A DNA stretch of 64,000 nucleotides, taken from contig CAJNDS010002790.1 in assembly GCA_905221605.1 (NCBI GenBank), positions 678,597 to 742,596 on the forward strand, written 5' to 3'. How positions within the stretch are numbered: position 1 is the stretch's first letter; every line of letters begins with the position of its first letter. Position numbers and translations under genes: made by a program. Below are positions 17,744 to 27,780 of this stretch, piece by piece. This stretch comes from Symbiodinium natans (Eukaryota; Sar; Dinophyceae; Suessiales; Symbiodiniaceae). The notes below the pieces were generated by a model. That model did not search any database. It saw only the letters and a list, made by a program, of their open reading frames with translations, and had not been told where the DNA came from.

Positions 17744-19890
17744 CGTCTTTGGTGAAAGAGTTGGAGGTGGTGGAACCAACAACTCAAGAAAAGCTGGACA
17801 AATTGGCGGAAGAGCCTAATGCACCGGTGATTGAGTACGTTCCCAGTCTGGTGGTGTTTACCCGGAAGCAAGGGACAGGGAGGCGACGTGCCCGTATCTG
17901 TGCATGTGGGAACTTTATTTCGTCAACGGCAGCTACAGAATATGAAGGGCCGAGGTCCCTCAGTCGTCACTCGCTGTACGCTCCTGGTTTAGATTCAACT
18001 ACATTCAGGTGTCAAGTGAGGCACGCAGCATATATGGTGTGGATCATCGCTGGCTTAGACATTTCCAAAGCTTTTCTGACGGCGCCGATGAATAGGGCGC
18101 AAAGAGAAGGGCGTCTGGTGGTGGTGCAGCCCCCAAGGGCGGCGGTGAAATTGGGTCTTTGCACAAAAGAGGAGCGGTGGATTGTGAGGAAGGCCTTGTA
18201 CGGTTTGGCCGAAAGTCCTGCAGCATGGGTGGAGTGGCGAGACCAACGTCTTCAAGGCATGTCTTGGGTGTCAAAGGATGGACAAGCAATGAGCTTTCAG
18301 AGGTCCAATGCAGACCCAAGTCTGTTCCTTATTATGGCACAAGAGAAGCCGGAAGGTGCAAGCAAGTTGGTAGGGACAATGGGTCTTTACGTGGATGATT
18401 TTTTGATGGCTGGGACTATGACAGTGCTCCGGGAAGCCTTGGAACAGATCAGGAAGGAGTGGAAAACTTCTGAACCCGAGTTCTGTGGTCCAGGCTGTGG
18501 TGATGGATTCCTGAAGTTTTTGGGTGTCCAAATCTGGTATCGAAATGGCAGCTTCTTTCTCAACCAGGAGGACTTCGTGAGAGATTTGCTGAACCGAAGA
18601 GGGTATCAGATTGATGAAACTGGAAAAGGTAGTAACCTGCCAATGGTGAAAGAAACTCCAGGTGAAGAAGAGGAGGTGGATATTCCTTCCTTGCGAGCGG
18701 CTCAAGGTGCCGTAGGGGAGTTCCTCTGGGTGGCAATCAAAACTCGACCTGATTTGGCTTTCTGCACAAGCCAGTTGTCTTTGTGGACATCCCGAAGGCC
18801 GCGATTTGTGGTTAAAAAGGCTGAGGAGGTATTTCGATACCTTGCTGCAACTCCAACGTTAGGCCTGACGTTTGGAGCAATCGCAACATGCGAAAAAGAA
18901 AGGAATGAGGTGTTGCGTTATGGGCGAGGCGTCAAGGTGGTGGAGTCCTACGCGGATGCTAGCTTTGCAGCAGGTGAAAACGAAAAGAGCCACTCAGGAG
19001 CGGTGGTGGTTTGGGGTGATTGTCCAGTGATGTGGGCAACGCAGAGACAATCAACGGTGGCTTTAAGTACTGCTGAAGCTGAATTACATGCGTCGATAGA
19101 GGGAGCAACGATGACTCAGTCGTGCACCCCTATAATTGCCGCTTTGGTTGGAACAGGTGAAGAATCGCTGCAAAAAGTACTGTATACAGATTCGGTTTCG
19201 ACGTGCTCGATCATTCAATATCCTGCTGGAAGCTGGAGGACAAGACACCTGAGAATTCGAGCAGCCGGTGTCAGGTCTCTGGTGGACCGTGGTTATATGG
19301 TGATAGCGCATCTTCGCGGTGAGTATATGATCGCTGACCTGTTGACCAAATTGATGAGTGGACAGGTGTATGCAAAGCAAAAGGCACTTTGGGGTCTCCG
19401 ACTGTTGGTTCAAGGAGCTGACTTGAAAAAAGCCTCGCTTGCAATGGCGGTCATGATGGTGGCTGCATCTCTGCAAGGGATGGCAACTGGTGGAGAAGAA
19501 GTGTCAACTGCTGGTTTCTTTTGCTCGGAAGAAGGGGTGTGCAAGGTCGCCAACACATCTACGGTTATGGTTCTGGCTCAAGGTATTGAAATGGTTATCA
19601 ACAATTCAGACCTTGTTGCATATTTGGTGGCAGCAATTATACTCTGGGAGTTGGCATGGTGCCTCTTTCGGCAGCTGTATAAAAGGCTGTGGGTTAAGAA
19701 AGTGGTGGTTATTCCTGCGAGTGCCACTTTGTATACAACAGTGGGTGGGAACTGTATGCACGCAAGCAGTGACTGTGATGTTCTGCGCTATTCACAGCCC
19801 AGGGCTAAGACGCTTTGTAAGCATTGCCTCAAGGATGGCTGGGTGGTGAATGCCGAGTTCCTTGGTGAGGAACGGGCCGCTGGAACGTAA
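17572..19890 (+). CDS. Copia ORF3: reverse transcriptase, RNase H and C-terminal extension
   Basis: Open from 17572, overlapping ORF2 by 172 bases in the -1 frame, with no early ATG, so it is read as a continuation. Counting from the codon at 17590: a helical region (1-75) leads into reverse transcriptase with LDISKAFL (D157), LYGLAESPAAW, the catalytic YVDD (267-270) and FLGVQIW. RNase H follows with D456 (ADASF), E496 (STAEAEL) and D534 (YTDSVS), then HLRIRA and a terminal ADLLTKL motif in place of the usual ADILTKP. A further 120 residues include a hydrophobic stretch (about 675-693) and a C722-x-H724...C729...C743-x2-C746 cluster. The enzyme copies element RNA into DNA inside virus-like particles. 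Catalytic motifs look intact. Confidence 0.93.
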   Translation, partial: GTALEFLVKAAQVQQMVQENTALEAAEEVEFLQTKTIPTQEAMQELEKWRESLSDEVTSLVKELEVVEPTTQEKLDKLAEEPNAPVIEYVPSLVVFTRKQGTGRRRARICACGNFISSTAATEYEGPRSLSRHSLYAPGLDSTTFRCQVRHAAYMVWIIAGLDISKAFLTAPMNRAQREGRLVVVQPPRAAVKLGLCTKEERWIVRKALYGLAESPAAWVEWRDQRLQGMSWVSKDGQAMSFQRSNADPSLFLIMAQEKPEGASKLVGTMGLYVDDFLMAGTMTVLREALEQIRKEWKTSEPEFCGPGCGDGFLKFLGVQIWYRNGSFFLNQEDFVRDLLNRRGYQIDETGKGSNLPMVKETPGEEEEVDIPSLRAAQGAVGEFLWVAIKTRPDLAFCTSQLSLWTSRRPRFVVKKAEEVFRYLAATPTLGLTFGAIATCEKERNEVLRYGRGVKVVESYADASFAAGENEKSHSGAVVVWGDCPVMWATQRQSTVALSTAEAELHASIEGATMTQSCTPIIAALVGTGEESLQKVLYTDSVSTCSIIQYPAGSWRTRHLRIRAAGVRSLVDRGYMVIAHLRGEYMIADLLTKLMSGQVYAKQKALWGLRLLVQGADLKKASLAMAVMMVAASLQGMATGGEEVSTAGFFCSEEGVCKVANTSTVMVLAQGIEMVINNSDLVAYLVAAIILWELAWCLFRQLYKRLWVKKVVVIPASATLYTTVGGNCMHASSDCDVLRYSQPRAKTLCKHCLKDGWVVNAEFLGEERAAGT
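19600..19870 (+). other. C-terminal hydrophobic segment and Cys/His cluster of the polyprotein
   Basis: After RNase H, residues about 675-693 of ORF3 (around LVAAIILWELAW) form a single predicted membrane-length segment followed by Arg/Lys residues. The last 45 residues carry CMH, C and CKHC, spaced as in a small zinc ribbon. Typical copia polyproteins stop soon after RNase H. The cluster resembles short H/C-x2-C modules seen in bacterial Ada-type zinc-binding domains, but I cannot assign a family. Confidence 0.5.
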
Positions 19891-20046
19891 ACTTTTTCAA
19901 AGTTCGAGGTGAAGAAATCCTCAATGGTAAGGGATTCGGCCAATGAGCTGAAGGTTCGTCCTGGATGACGTAAAACCATAATGTGCATTTCAAGCTGGCT
20001 GCTGCCTAAATGGCAGTTTTTGGCCAAAGGTCTGCACCTCCAATGT
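19891..20046 (+). other. 3' untranslated region of the copia element
   Basis: Non-coding stretch between the ORF3 stop and the inverted repeat before the 3' LTR. No further motif seen. Confidence 0.7.
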
Positions 20047-20066
20047 GTCCTAGGAAATCCTAGGAC
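20047..20066 (+). other. Perfect 9-bp inverted repeat adjoining the polypurine tract
   Basis: GTCCTAGGA, two A bases, then TCCTAGGAC form a perfect nine-pair stem. It ends one base before the purine tract. A role in positioning plus-strand priming or RNA structure is speculative. Confidence 0.7.
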
Positions 20067-20074
20067 AGGGGGAG
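20067..20074 (+). promoter_or_regulatory. Polypurine tract
   Basis: AGGGGGAG abuts the 3' LTR, the expected place for the RNase H-resistant primer of plus-strand synthesis. Confidence 0.8.
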
Positions 20075-20293
20075 TGCGGAGCTGCAGTTGGTATTGTAGA
20101 AAAGAGTTGGTGTTGAAAGTTGAAGGGGTCAACGTACCCGGTAATCTTTTTGGCTCAAGATCGGGCCATGCGCCTCGAGAACAAAGGGTGCTTGGTGTTT
20201 TGGGTTGGTTTGTTGTTGGTTGGTCCAGGGGATCAAGGGCTTCTGTTGGGGTTGACTGTTTTGTTCCCTGTCCTCCTTCGGTTGCCCCCCGTA
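20075..20293 (+). repeat. 3' LTR
   Basis: 219 bp identical to 10390-10608, including the spliced-leader-like segment at 20138-20159. It is followed by CCCTA and the continuing CCCTAAA array. Confidence 0.95.
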
Positions 20294-20330
20294 CCCTAAA
20301 CCCTAAACCCTAAACCCTAAACCCTAAACC
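20294..20330 (-). repeat. CCCTAAA array, right part of the insertion target
   Basis: Five perfect units, the continuation of the array at 10304-10389; the first five bases are the right target duplication. Confidence 0.9.
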
Positions 20331-20371
20331 TGACCTGACCTCAGAGTGTTTGGGGTTTTGGGCTCGTTGGG

Positions 20372-20487
20372 GGATAGGATTAGGGGGAACCTTGGGGATC
20401 TAGACCCTCTCAATAAGGTCGCTGTTTAAGAGAGCCAGAAGAGGGTTAAGAAGGGTTCCCTTTGAAGGGTCCCCCTTATCCTACCTA
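20372..20487. mobile_element. MITE-like hairpin element, family E
   Basis: Left arm GATAGGATTAGGGGGAACCT. The right arm, ending in GGGTCCCCCTTATCCTACC, is its imperfect inverted repeat. The interior has a second inverted pair, CCCTCTCAATAAGG and AGAGGGTTAAGAAGGG. One copy only. Confidence 0.5.
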
Positions 20488-21009
20488 GGAATCTTGTAAA
20501 ACCCCAAACCCGATGCCACAAGCGAGAAATGGAGGCCCCCGCCCCGGGAAACAGCACCTTGACAGCAACGCCGCGTCATCGTGGCCACACAAGACAAGAT
20601 AAGGCTGCAGTGTGGAAGAAGTGCTGGGAATGCCATGCTTCCAACTGGGTCTTCCGGACATGCTGATGCTTGCCTGGTGCATTGTTTGTTGCGTGCACTG
20701 CTCTGCTTGGGTGAAAGATATCACGCAGGGTACATGACCCCTCAACTCTAGACCCCTCTCATGCCCATTGACCTCTCCCTCAAAAGCGTTTACAAACGAG
20801 ATAAGAGCTCATCTGTAAGCAGGAAATAGAAGTATCGAAACGTGCCCCCACGCCCAACACATCCCAAAACCCTAAACCCTTCCTCACATGCAGGTGGATG
20901 CCTGCATATAAAGACCAACAGATGGTCTTCAGCACCCGAAGCATCCCAAACCCCCCCAGCTTTAAGGTTTTGGGGGTTTGAGATGGTTTAAGATGGTTAA
21001 AGGTTTAAG

Positions 21010-21095
21010 TTTAAGTTTTAGGGTTTAGGGTTTAGGGTTTGGGGTTTAGGGTTTAGGCCTTGGGGTTTAGGGTTTAGGGTTTAGGGGAAGGTTGA
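21010..21095 (+). repeat. TTTAGGG array
   Basis: Eight to ten degenerate TTTAGGG units. Confidence 0.85.
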
Positions 21096-21209
21096 CGGTG
21101 AAGGGCTTTAAGTTCAGGGTTTAAGGGTTCAGAGCTTGCGACTGGCGACGCGCTCTAGCAGGTGACCGGGCTTGAAGCAACTTCCGCAAGCATCCATTCC
21201 CGCCCTTGT

Positions 21210-21320
21210 TGCCCTAAACCCTAAACCCTAAACCCCAAACCCTAAACCCTAAACCCTAAACCCCAAACCCTGAACCCTAAACCCTAAACCCTGAACCCTA
21301 AACCCTGAACCCTGAACCGT
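21210..21320 (-). repeat. CCCTAAA array
   Basis: About fifteen units with CCCCAAA and CCCTGAA variants. Confidence 0.9.
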
Positions 21321-21605
21321 CCCACACAGGCACCCCCAGCAAATGGGTACACACTTTGGGGTTCCTAAGCATTTTCTGGGATCAGAATCTTTTGGGGTAT
21401 GCTACGGGAAAGCCCCTCTGTTGAGAAATAGCCACTCACAACCCAAACCCGACTCCAAACCCTTAGACCCTAAACCCTAAACCCTAAGCCCTAAACCCTA
21501 AGGGTACTTCTGACCCAATCACAAGTCTACTTCGGGTTTAGGGCTTCTAACCCCCAACCAGAAGTCTACTGATAACCTACCTAGAGGACTTAGGTGGGCT
21601 TTTGT

Positions 21606-21648
21606 GTACAGTTCTAACTGGGGTGATCAGTAACCATGAACCTCCAAG
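21606..21648. mobile_element. MITE-like element, family B copy 3 (right arm only)
   Basis: GTACAGTTCTAACTGG...TAACCATGAACCTCCAAG corresponds to the right arm of family B. The left arm is missing. Confidence 0.5.
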
Positions 21649-22129
21649 CCAACCAAAAATAAAACACCAGCCAGGCTTCCTAAACCCTAAACCCTAAACC
21701 CTGAACCCTAAACCCTCTAAACCCCAGGCCCCCTTTGCCGCCATGCCCTTTCTTTGGGGCCAGCTTCAGAAGTGCACCTCAGCTGGTTCCCGGATTCTCT
21801 CACAAAAGAAAGGTACAAGAACCACCTCTCTTGCTTAGCTTCTAAGGGTTTAAGACTTAAAAATGCTTAGACTTAAGGATGTTTAGGGCGGTTTGGGATT
21901 GACTGCAGAGAACGAAGAAGAAAGCCTTTCCAGAAAGTCTCAGGTGCGATGTCGGCAGAGGTCCACGTCATCCCACTCCCTCTCTCTCGACTTGGATGCA
22001 CGAAGTGGCAGATCGGCGGGCTTCCGATGAGGCCCGCCCTGCGCCCTGAGCGCAAAACCTCAACAGGCCACTGACGGGCCCCTCACTGAGATAACCGCCG
22101 GGCGCAGGGCCAACGGTGCCGCTGGCTGC

Positions 22130-25100
22130 CCCCCGCAAACAAAGGGTTTTTGGGGGTCTTTGGGGCTCCTTTTTGTTCTTTAGTTTGTAGGGTTTTAGAG
22201 GCCCGTTGGCGCGTGGCCTTTGTGCCTGGGGCCATTTGTGGGAAACTGTCCATGGCCCAGACCGCCGAGAGTTCGGTGGCCCCAGGAACAGGTGGCCGCA
22301 TCCTCTTCTTCAAGCCTCCTCTGAAACAAGGCTATTATTTCAGTTCTCACATCTATCGTCCCTGGTGGGGAAGCCATACTGCAGCCCCCTTCCATTGCCT
22401 TAATACCCCTGAACATGAGACCGCCAGGACCACCACCACCCTCCCGGGCATGGTGGTGGTCCGAAGCGGGCACAAGGGACCAAAGGTCTGCCTCTAAAGC
22501 CCATGTTGCCCCTAACAGGTGGGCAGAAGTAGTAGCACGTCACAAAGGGGGAAGCAATCCGAACTTCGAAGCCGCTGGCCTCCGAGCTCCCATGTCTGGG
22601 ATCCGAAACTTCAGGGCTTCGGGGGCTGGGGCTTCGAAGCCATTGGTGGGAAGTCTCCCCAAGAACAGGAGCCAACAGCCTTCCTCCGGAAGACCCCCGG
22701 ACACCACGGCTTTTCCCCGGCTCAAAGGTGAAGAGGAGGAAAGGTCTTGATCTGTCAGCGGCAAGCCAGAAAACTCAAGAAACCCCCCCCCCACCTGACT
22801 CGGGCTGCGCGGCCTTTTGAGAGCCCTAAACCCTCAGCCTTCTTGTATCGCGCAGAGGCTTCGGGGCATTGGGGATTGCTTGAGCCTCTCGCTCGATGGC
22901 TGAGGGCTTGTATATAGGGGGTCGCACATGTCCAATACACGTGAAGAATGCCCCCCCTCGCTAGGGATCTTTGTACCCCAAAAAGGGCACGCTTGATTGT
23001 CGGAAACCCCCCACCGCACATCATCAGGCTCGTGTCCGAGTGTGCACCCACGGCGCGGAAGGCTACCGCGACTGCCGAGCGAGCTGATCTAGGAGGGTTC
23101 TGGGGTTTCGCCTTCCAAGCTTGGGTTTTTGGCGCGTGCAAAGTCCGGCCCCTGCCGGCTTCAACCGCCACAGGACCTTTGCCTCTGCCTTTCACGGCTG
23201 TTGATCATGGGTACTGCTCCTGCACGGTAACCTGATTTAAGGCACTTACAACCTTACTGGCGGCCAGCCTACAGAATAGAATTGCAGCCCGCAGCCCCCG
23301 TGCCTTGCTGCGTGAGAGGTTTCCTTGTTTCCTTGTTTCAGAACTAGAACTGCCCACAATTCAGCATGCAGCTGAGGCATCGCAAGGTTTCGGGCCTAAG
23401 CGCTGTGAGTGATCATACTTGCGATTTCCTCGGGCTTCCTCTGCTCTTCTCCTACCACCGGTCAAAGATGCCAGGGGGCGTGGACGCAATCTCGGAAGGT
23501 GGCAACGCCTCCCCGGCCTTCCCTTCGCCTTCTGAGCGAGCGCACGTGGGAAGGGCAACGGAAGGGCCGACCTACGTTGGGGAAGTTGGGGAACTCTGCC
23601 GCCCTTGCTTCGAAGGATCACGTTGCCCGGCAACCTTGGCCCTACAGCACGCCATGGCAGACGGCACACGAGCGTGGAATCCTTCGAACCCGACCGAGGG
23701 CCCGTTCCTTGTGAGGGAAAGACTTTCCGAGGCTTGCAATTATGAATCAATGATCATGGACCTCACCTGCTCAACCTTGGGATTGACCACAAATTCTTAC
23801 AAACGTAGTGCCAGGATTCAAGGCCAGCTTGCCGACGAACCACGTGGACTTCTCCAATGCCGATGTCCCGATGCTGTGCAGGTTTGGGGACATGCGCTCT
23901 CGACCTGCGGCGCTACGCTCGGGTGGCAGACAACCCCAACGCTTCCTCAAGGGTGCTGAAAGTTGGGACCACTTCCCAGAGCCTCTTGCGCGACTCTTCT
24001 TATTGAATATTCAGCATGAGGCTGTGATGCTAGACCCTCACAGGACAGATGGCAGCAACGGCACATGTAGAAAGAAGTGGAGCAGACTTGCTTTCAGGCA
24101 ATGCCCCCTTTGGGGTGCTGGCACACTGCAGGCTTGGGCCGCTTGGCTCACGGAGCTTTGCTGGGTTTCGGGTTTTGGGTTTTCGGGCTTAGGGTCGTGT
24201 ACTCCCTCTGACCTTCATAGAAGCTCGAGGACACCGTCGTTGCAAACCGTGGAACCTCTATCGACCACGAAACTTGCAAGAAGAAGCGCGCAGGCTTTGA
24301 CGAGCCGAAAGCTCCAGAGGGACGATGAGGAATCTGCAGTTCCACCTTGGGCAGCAGGCGCGTAGGCCATCGGATTCAGCTACGTCTGGGATCTCAGAAA
24401 AATCAGGCTTTCTGGAGGCCCACTCCTCGCAGTGGACAAGTGGCCTCTGCGGGGAGGCACGCACGCGCAGGCATGTGGGGGCTTAGGGTTCAGCCCGACA
24501 GCCACGACAACCCGACACACCCCCAAGCCCCTGAAACTGCGTTTCGTGCTTCGGAGCTCAAGGAGTTTCGAAGTTCCCTGCCTCTCCGGCTTTTGGGGGC
24601 TCACGGCTCCCAGCCAGGCGAGGCTGAGCAGAATCATCAGCTGAGCATGCGAGGGCTTCGGGCGGTTCAGGTTCGGAGAAGAAGGGCCGAACTGAACCCC
24701 GATGTGCTGACCTGCTTTGCCAAGAACCCATCCCCCCTACAAAGGGGGGCTGGGGGGGGATCAATGCAAGGTTCAGGGCCAACAGGACATGAGCCCACTT
24801 TCGGGAGGGGCCCAAAGGCAAAGGCGAGGCGCATGCGCCCACGCGTGCGCGTTAAGGCCACTTGTGGTATTTGGGAGCCTTGATCACTTCGCTTCACTTT
24901 TTGTAAGCAGCTCTTGGGCTCGGGAGGGCCTCCCCTAACATCCAGAATCACCACCCTTGCATTACTTGCTTTCCCGGAATCCGTCAGGCTTTCCGCGGAG
25001 GCCCTCAGATTTTCTAGACGAAGCTCAGGCCAAGCCAGCACGTCCAGCACTCGTGTCATGGCTGTGGCCGAAGTCTTCCACAACGTGGAGGGCCCCTAGC

Positions 25101-27780
25101 ATGCTGGGCTTAGGGTTTGGGGTTAACGGTTTAGGGCTTCGGGCTTAAGGGCTGCGGGCTGAGGGTTTGAGACGAGGGTGCCTCCATGCCGCCTCGCTGC
25201 AAGAACGGGTCCTCCATGGCCACAAGCACGGAAAGCCAAAGCAAGGAAGCCGGCACCGCATCTCGCACCCTTCAGCTCCGGGCGTCGACATCGAGCAGCG
25301 GGAAGTCCAGGCCAGGAGCGACCAGCGACCTCTGCCCCGCAGCTCTTGGGCAACAGGTCCGCCCCTCTAGAGACCTCGAAAAGATGAGGGGCGCGAAGGG
25401 CGGAAACTTGCCCGGGGCACTTGGCAGAGGACGCCCGATGGATGGAGCCCAGGGTGAGGCGAGCGTAGGGCTCGGGGCTCCGCGGCGCGTCTCGCGGAGT
25501 AAGGGCTGCCGCCTCTCGGGGCCGAGATCTGTCGCAGCCTCAGCCTTGGGCGGTTGGAGAGCCTCCCTGCTCTCTCCCGCTGCACCGTCTCAAGGCGCTA
25601 GACCCATCGAGGAGCCAGATGTAGCGACAGAGCCTTAGGATTTACTCAGAGGGCTTCAGGTGTTTAGGCCTCGGGGCGAGCGACGCCGCGCCCCCGAAGC
25701 CAGGCATGCTGGGCGACTTCGTGGTAGAGCCTGGCGAGGGCACCTTGGCCAAAGGGGCGCTTCAGGAGCTGGGCCTTGGCTCAAGAGCCTCCGGTTCTTT
25801 ACCGTTTGGGCTTGAGGCCACTGAAGAAGCTGAACTTACACTACTTACACTACAAGGAGCTTCTGAGCCAACGGGTGGTGCAAGATGATGCAAGATCCCT
25901 TGCCTCGAGCACAGGGGGGCGCAAGAGGCAGCTGATGCGGATTGAACGGGAGCCCACGCAAAGTTGGACATGCAGAGTGGTGCTCATCGAAAGGGAAGGT
26001 GGTGGAGGCTTCTGGGATGTCTTTTCATCCCTCGCCACGCGAGGCTTCGCGAGAAGCAGGCAGCAAGCACCGGCGCTCTTCAGCCGGAGCTTGGACAAAA
26101 GAGCCAGGACTGCGCACACCCCCCTGCTTTCTGGGCCTAGGACGAAGGGTCAAAAAAGGCTCCTAAGAAGGTGGAAGAAGGCCGTGTGCTCCGCCGGCTG
26201 GGTGCCCTGCACAAGGCGGCCAGAACGGCTTTAGAGGGGGCCTTCTGGGTGCTTCTGGGGCATGCTATCTAAACCGTTCATAGGTCAAGGTTTTGTCACA
26301 GCTTCCAGCTCCCCCCCCCTCGTGACTTTAGGGCACAACAAGCAAGGCGGCGACCACAGCCGAAGCAGCCACAAGCTCCAGTTCGAAAGGTCCTGCCAGA
26401 TCTGGCTAGCCGGCCCGGTCACATCGTGGTTCTGTCGCCTCAATGAAGCTCCTGGATGTCTCCTGGCCCATGCAGCGATGCACGAGGTGCCCAGCATTGG
26501 CAGGACCAAGAACCCCCAGAATAAGGGGTCTCATCAGTCGGGCGGCCGTGCCCTTCCTGGATGCACGGATTGAAGCCGCCTTCGGGGCACGGGTTCCGAA
26601 GGCGACGTGAGGGACCCTTCACCGCAGCGTTTACAGTTCCGGTACGCCTGGCAGGTCTCCAGCTGCCTATGGCGCCTGTGGCGGCTGTGGTGCCCGTGGC
26701 CTCTGTGGCGCGCGCCCATGCAACAAAGCAGAGCCACGAAAAGCAAACAACGGTGCCAGGATCCAAACCTCCGCGGCATACGCGGCAAACTGGCGCTACC
26801 GGGCTCCAACTCTCCGCCGATCCAAGACACGGAGTGGGAGGAAGTGGACGGGCTTCAAGACAGCTTTGGTCGTGTCCAAAGCCTCACGACATCTCAGCAG
26901 TCTTTCTCAGTTCGGTACCTCATGCGGGTGTTCACTACAGATTGCTCACACGAGTAGGTGTCCGTAGTTAGAAACGCAACAATCAAGCTAGCAGCGAGGC
27001 AGTTCAGCACGCAGTCAGTCAAGCCAGCATGCACCGCCTCCTCCAGTTGTGCTAGTTCAGTTTGCGACGCATGGCCCCCTTGCTGTGAGATCAGAACTGT
27101 CAGAGCTACCTTTGGTGTGCAAGCTCCAGCTACCTCGGCTCTGCGCCAGCCATGGTGCCTTGGGGCTTCGATGTCGGCTTTTGGGGGCTCACAAGCTGGG
27201 TCCCAGGCAAGTTTGCTCTACGGCGTCCAGGTCAGCAGCCTCACTGCTCACCTAATGCTTCACACCATTCGGCCGCATGGTGCCACGAAACCAGGCGTCA
27301 TCTTGCTGAGGGCAGATTTCAACGCGGGCAAAACACGTCACAGGACCGGAGAAGTGTGGGTATCAGGGGTGCCGGTCAGGGTGTTCTTGCTTGCCTCGGT
27401 GTCTGGGCGAAAAGCCACATGAGCCGCAGGGAAAGGGCTTATATTATAGGGTTTACAGCCTCTACAATTAATGTCGGGTTCCGAGGGTTTATAAGGGTTG
27501 CAGTAGGGATGCAGGCGGCAGAGGGCCTACAGGGAACCAGCATGGCTTCGCCCTGCAGGCGCCTCCACGTGTCGGCTGCCGGACACTGAGGAGAGGATGC
27601 GCTGCTGGAGTTGCGACCCCCCTGCACATCATGAAGTTGGCCCTGCTGCAGCTGGTAGGGTGCGACGCCGCAAGAAGACGCGTCCGCGGTTGCAGGTCCA
27701 TGCTTGAGGCCAGGCCTATCTGTCCCTGGATGTACCGTATGAGGCATGGCAAGCTGGAAATCGCAAGATTATCCCGCCCT
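22130..27780. other. GC-rich region without recognised gene
   Basis: Open frames of 60-197 codons occur on both strands in mutually overlapping sets, as expected for GC-rich DNA with few stop codons. None shows a recognisable domain or motif. Intron-rich exons of a host gene could be hidden here (for example around 23760-23960), but no splice structure can be supported. Confidence 0.6.

Larger units (their letters stand above)
10390..20293 (+). mobile_element. Full-length Ty1/copia LTR retrotransposon, 9904 bp
   Basis: The element has identical 219 bp LTRs, a primer-binding site directly after the 5' LTR, three long open frames (gag, protease, integrase, reverse transcriptase, RNase H) and a purine tract before the 3' LTR. 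Integrase precedes reverse transcriptase, which is the copia order and not the gypsy order. At 9.9 kb it is about twice the length of a minimal copia element (around 5 kb). The extra length comes from a long gag, a second protease-like repeat, a methyltransferase-like region, a long integrase insertion, a dioxygenase-like domain and a C-terminal extension. Identical LTRs point to a recent insertion or to recent conversion. The coding part is split by two apparent -1 frame changes, so whether this copy is active is unclear. Confidence 0.95.
20488..22130. other. Non-coding region with telomere-like arrays
   Basis: Contains arrays at 21010-21095 (TTTAGGG), 21210-21320 (CCCTAAA), 21470-21505 and 21679-21725 (both CCCTAAA). 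No supported gene. Confidence 0.75.

Noticed and set aside
25765-25780. TTGGCTCAAG as a second spliced-leader relic
   Set aside because: Only ten bases match and the rest of the leader is absent; chance is likely in 64 kb.
22150-27750. Many open frames of 100-197 codons on both strands
   Set aside because: They overlap one another in GC-rich DNA and show no domains or conserved motifs; I could not favour any strand.
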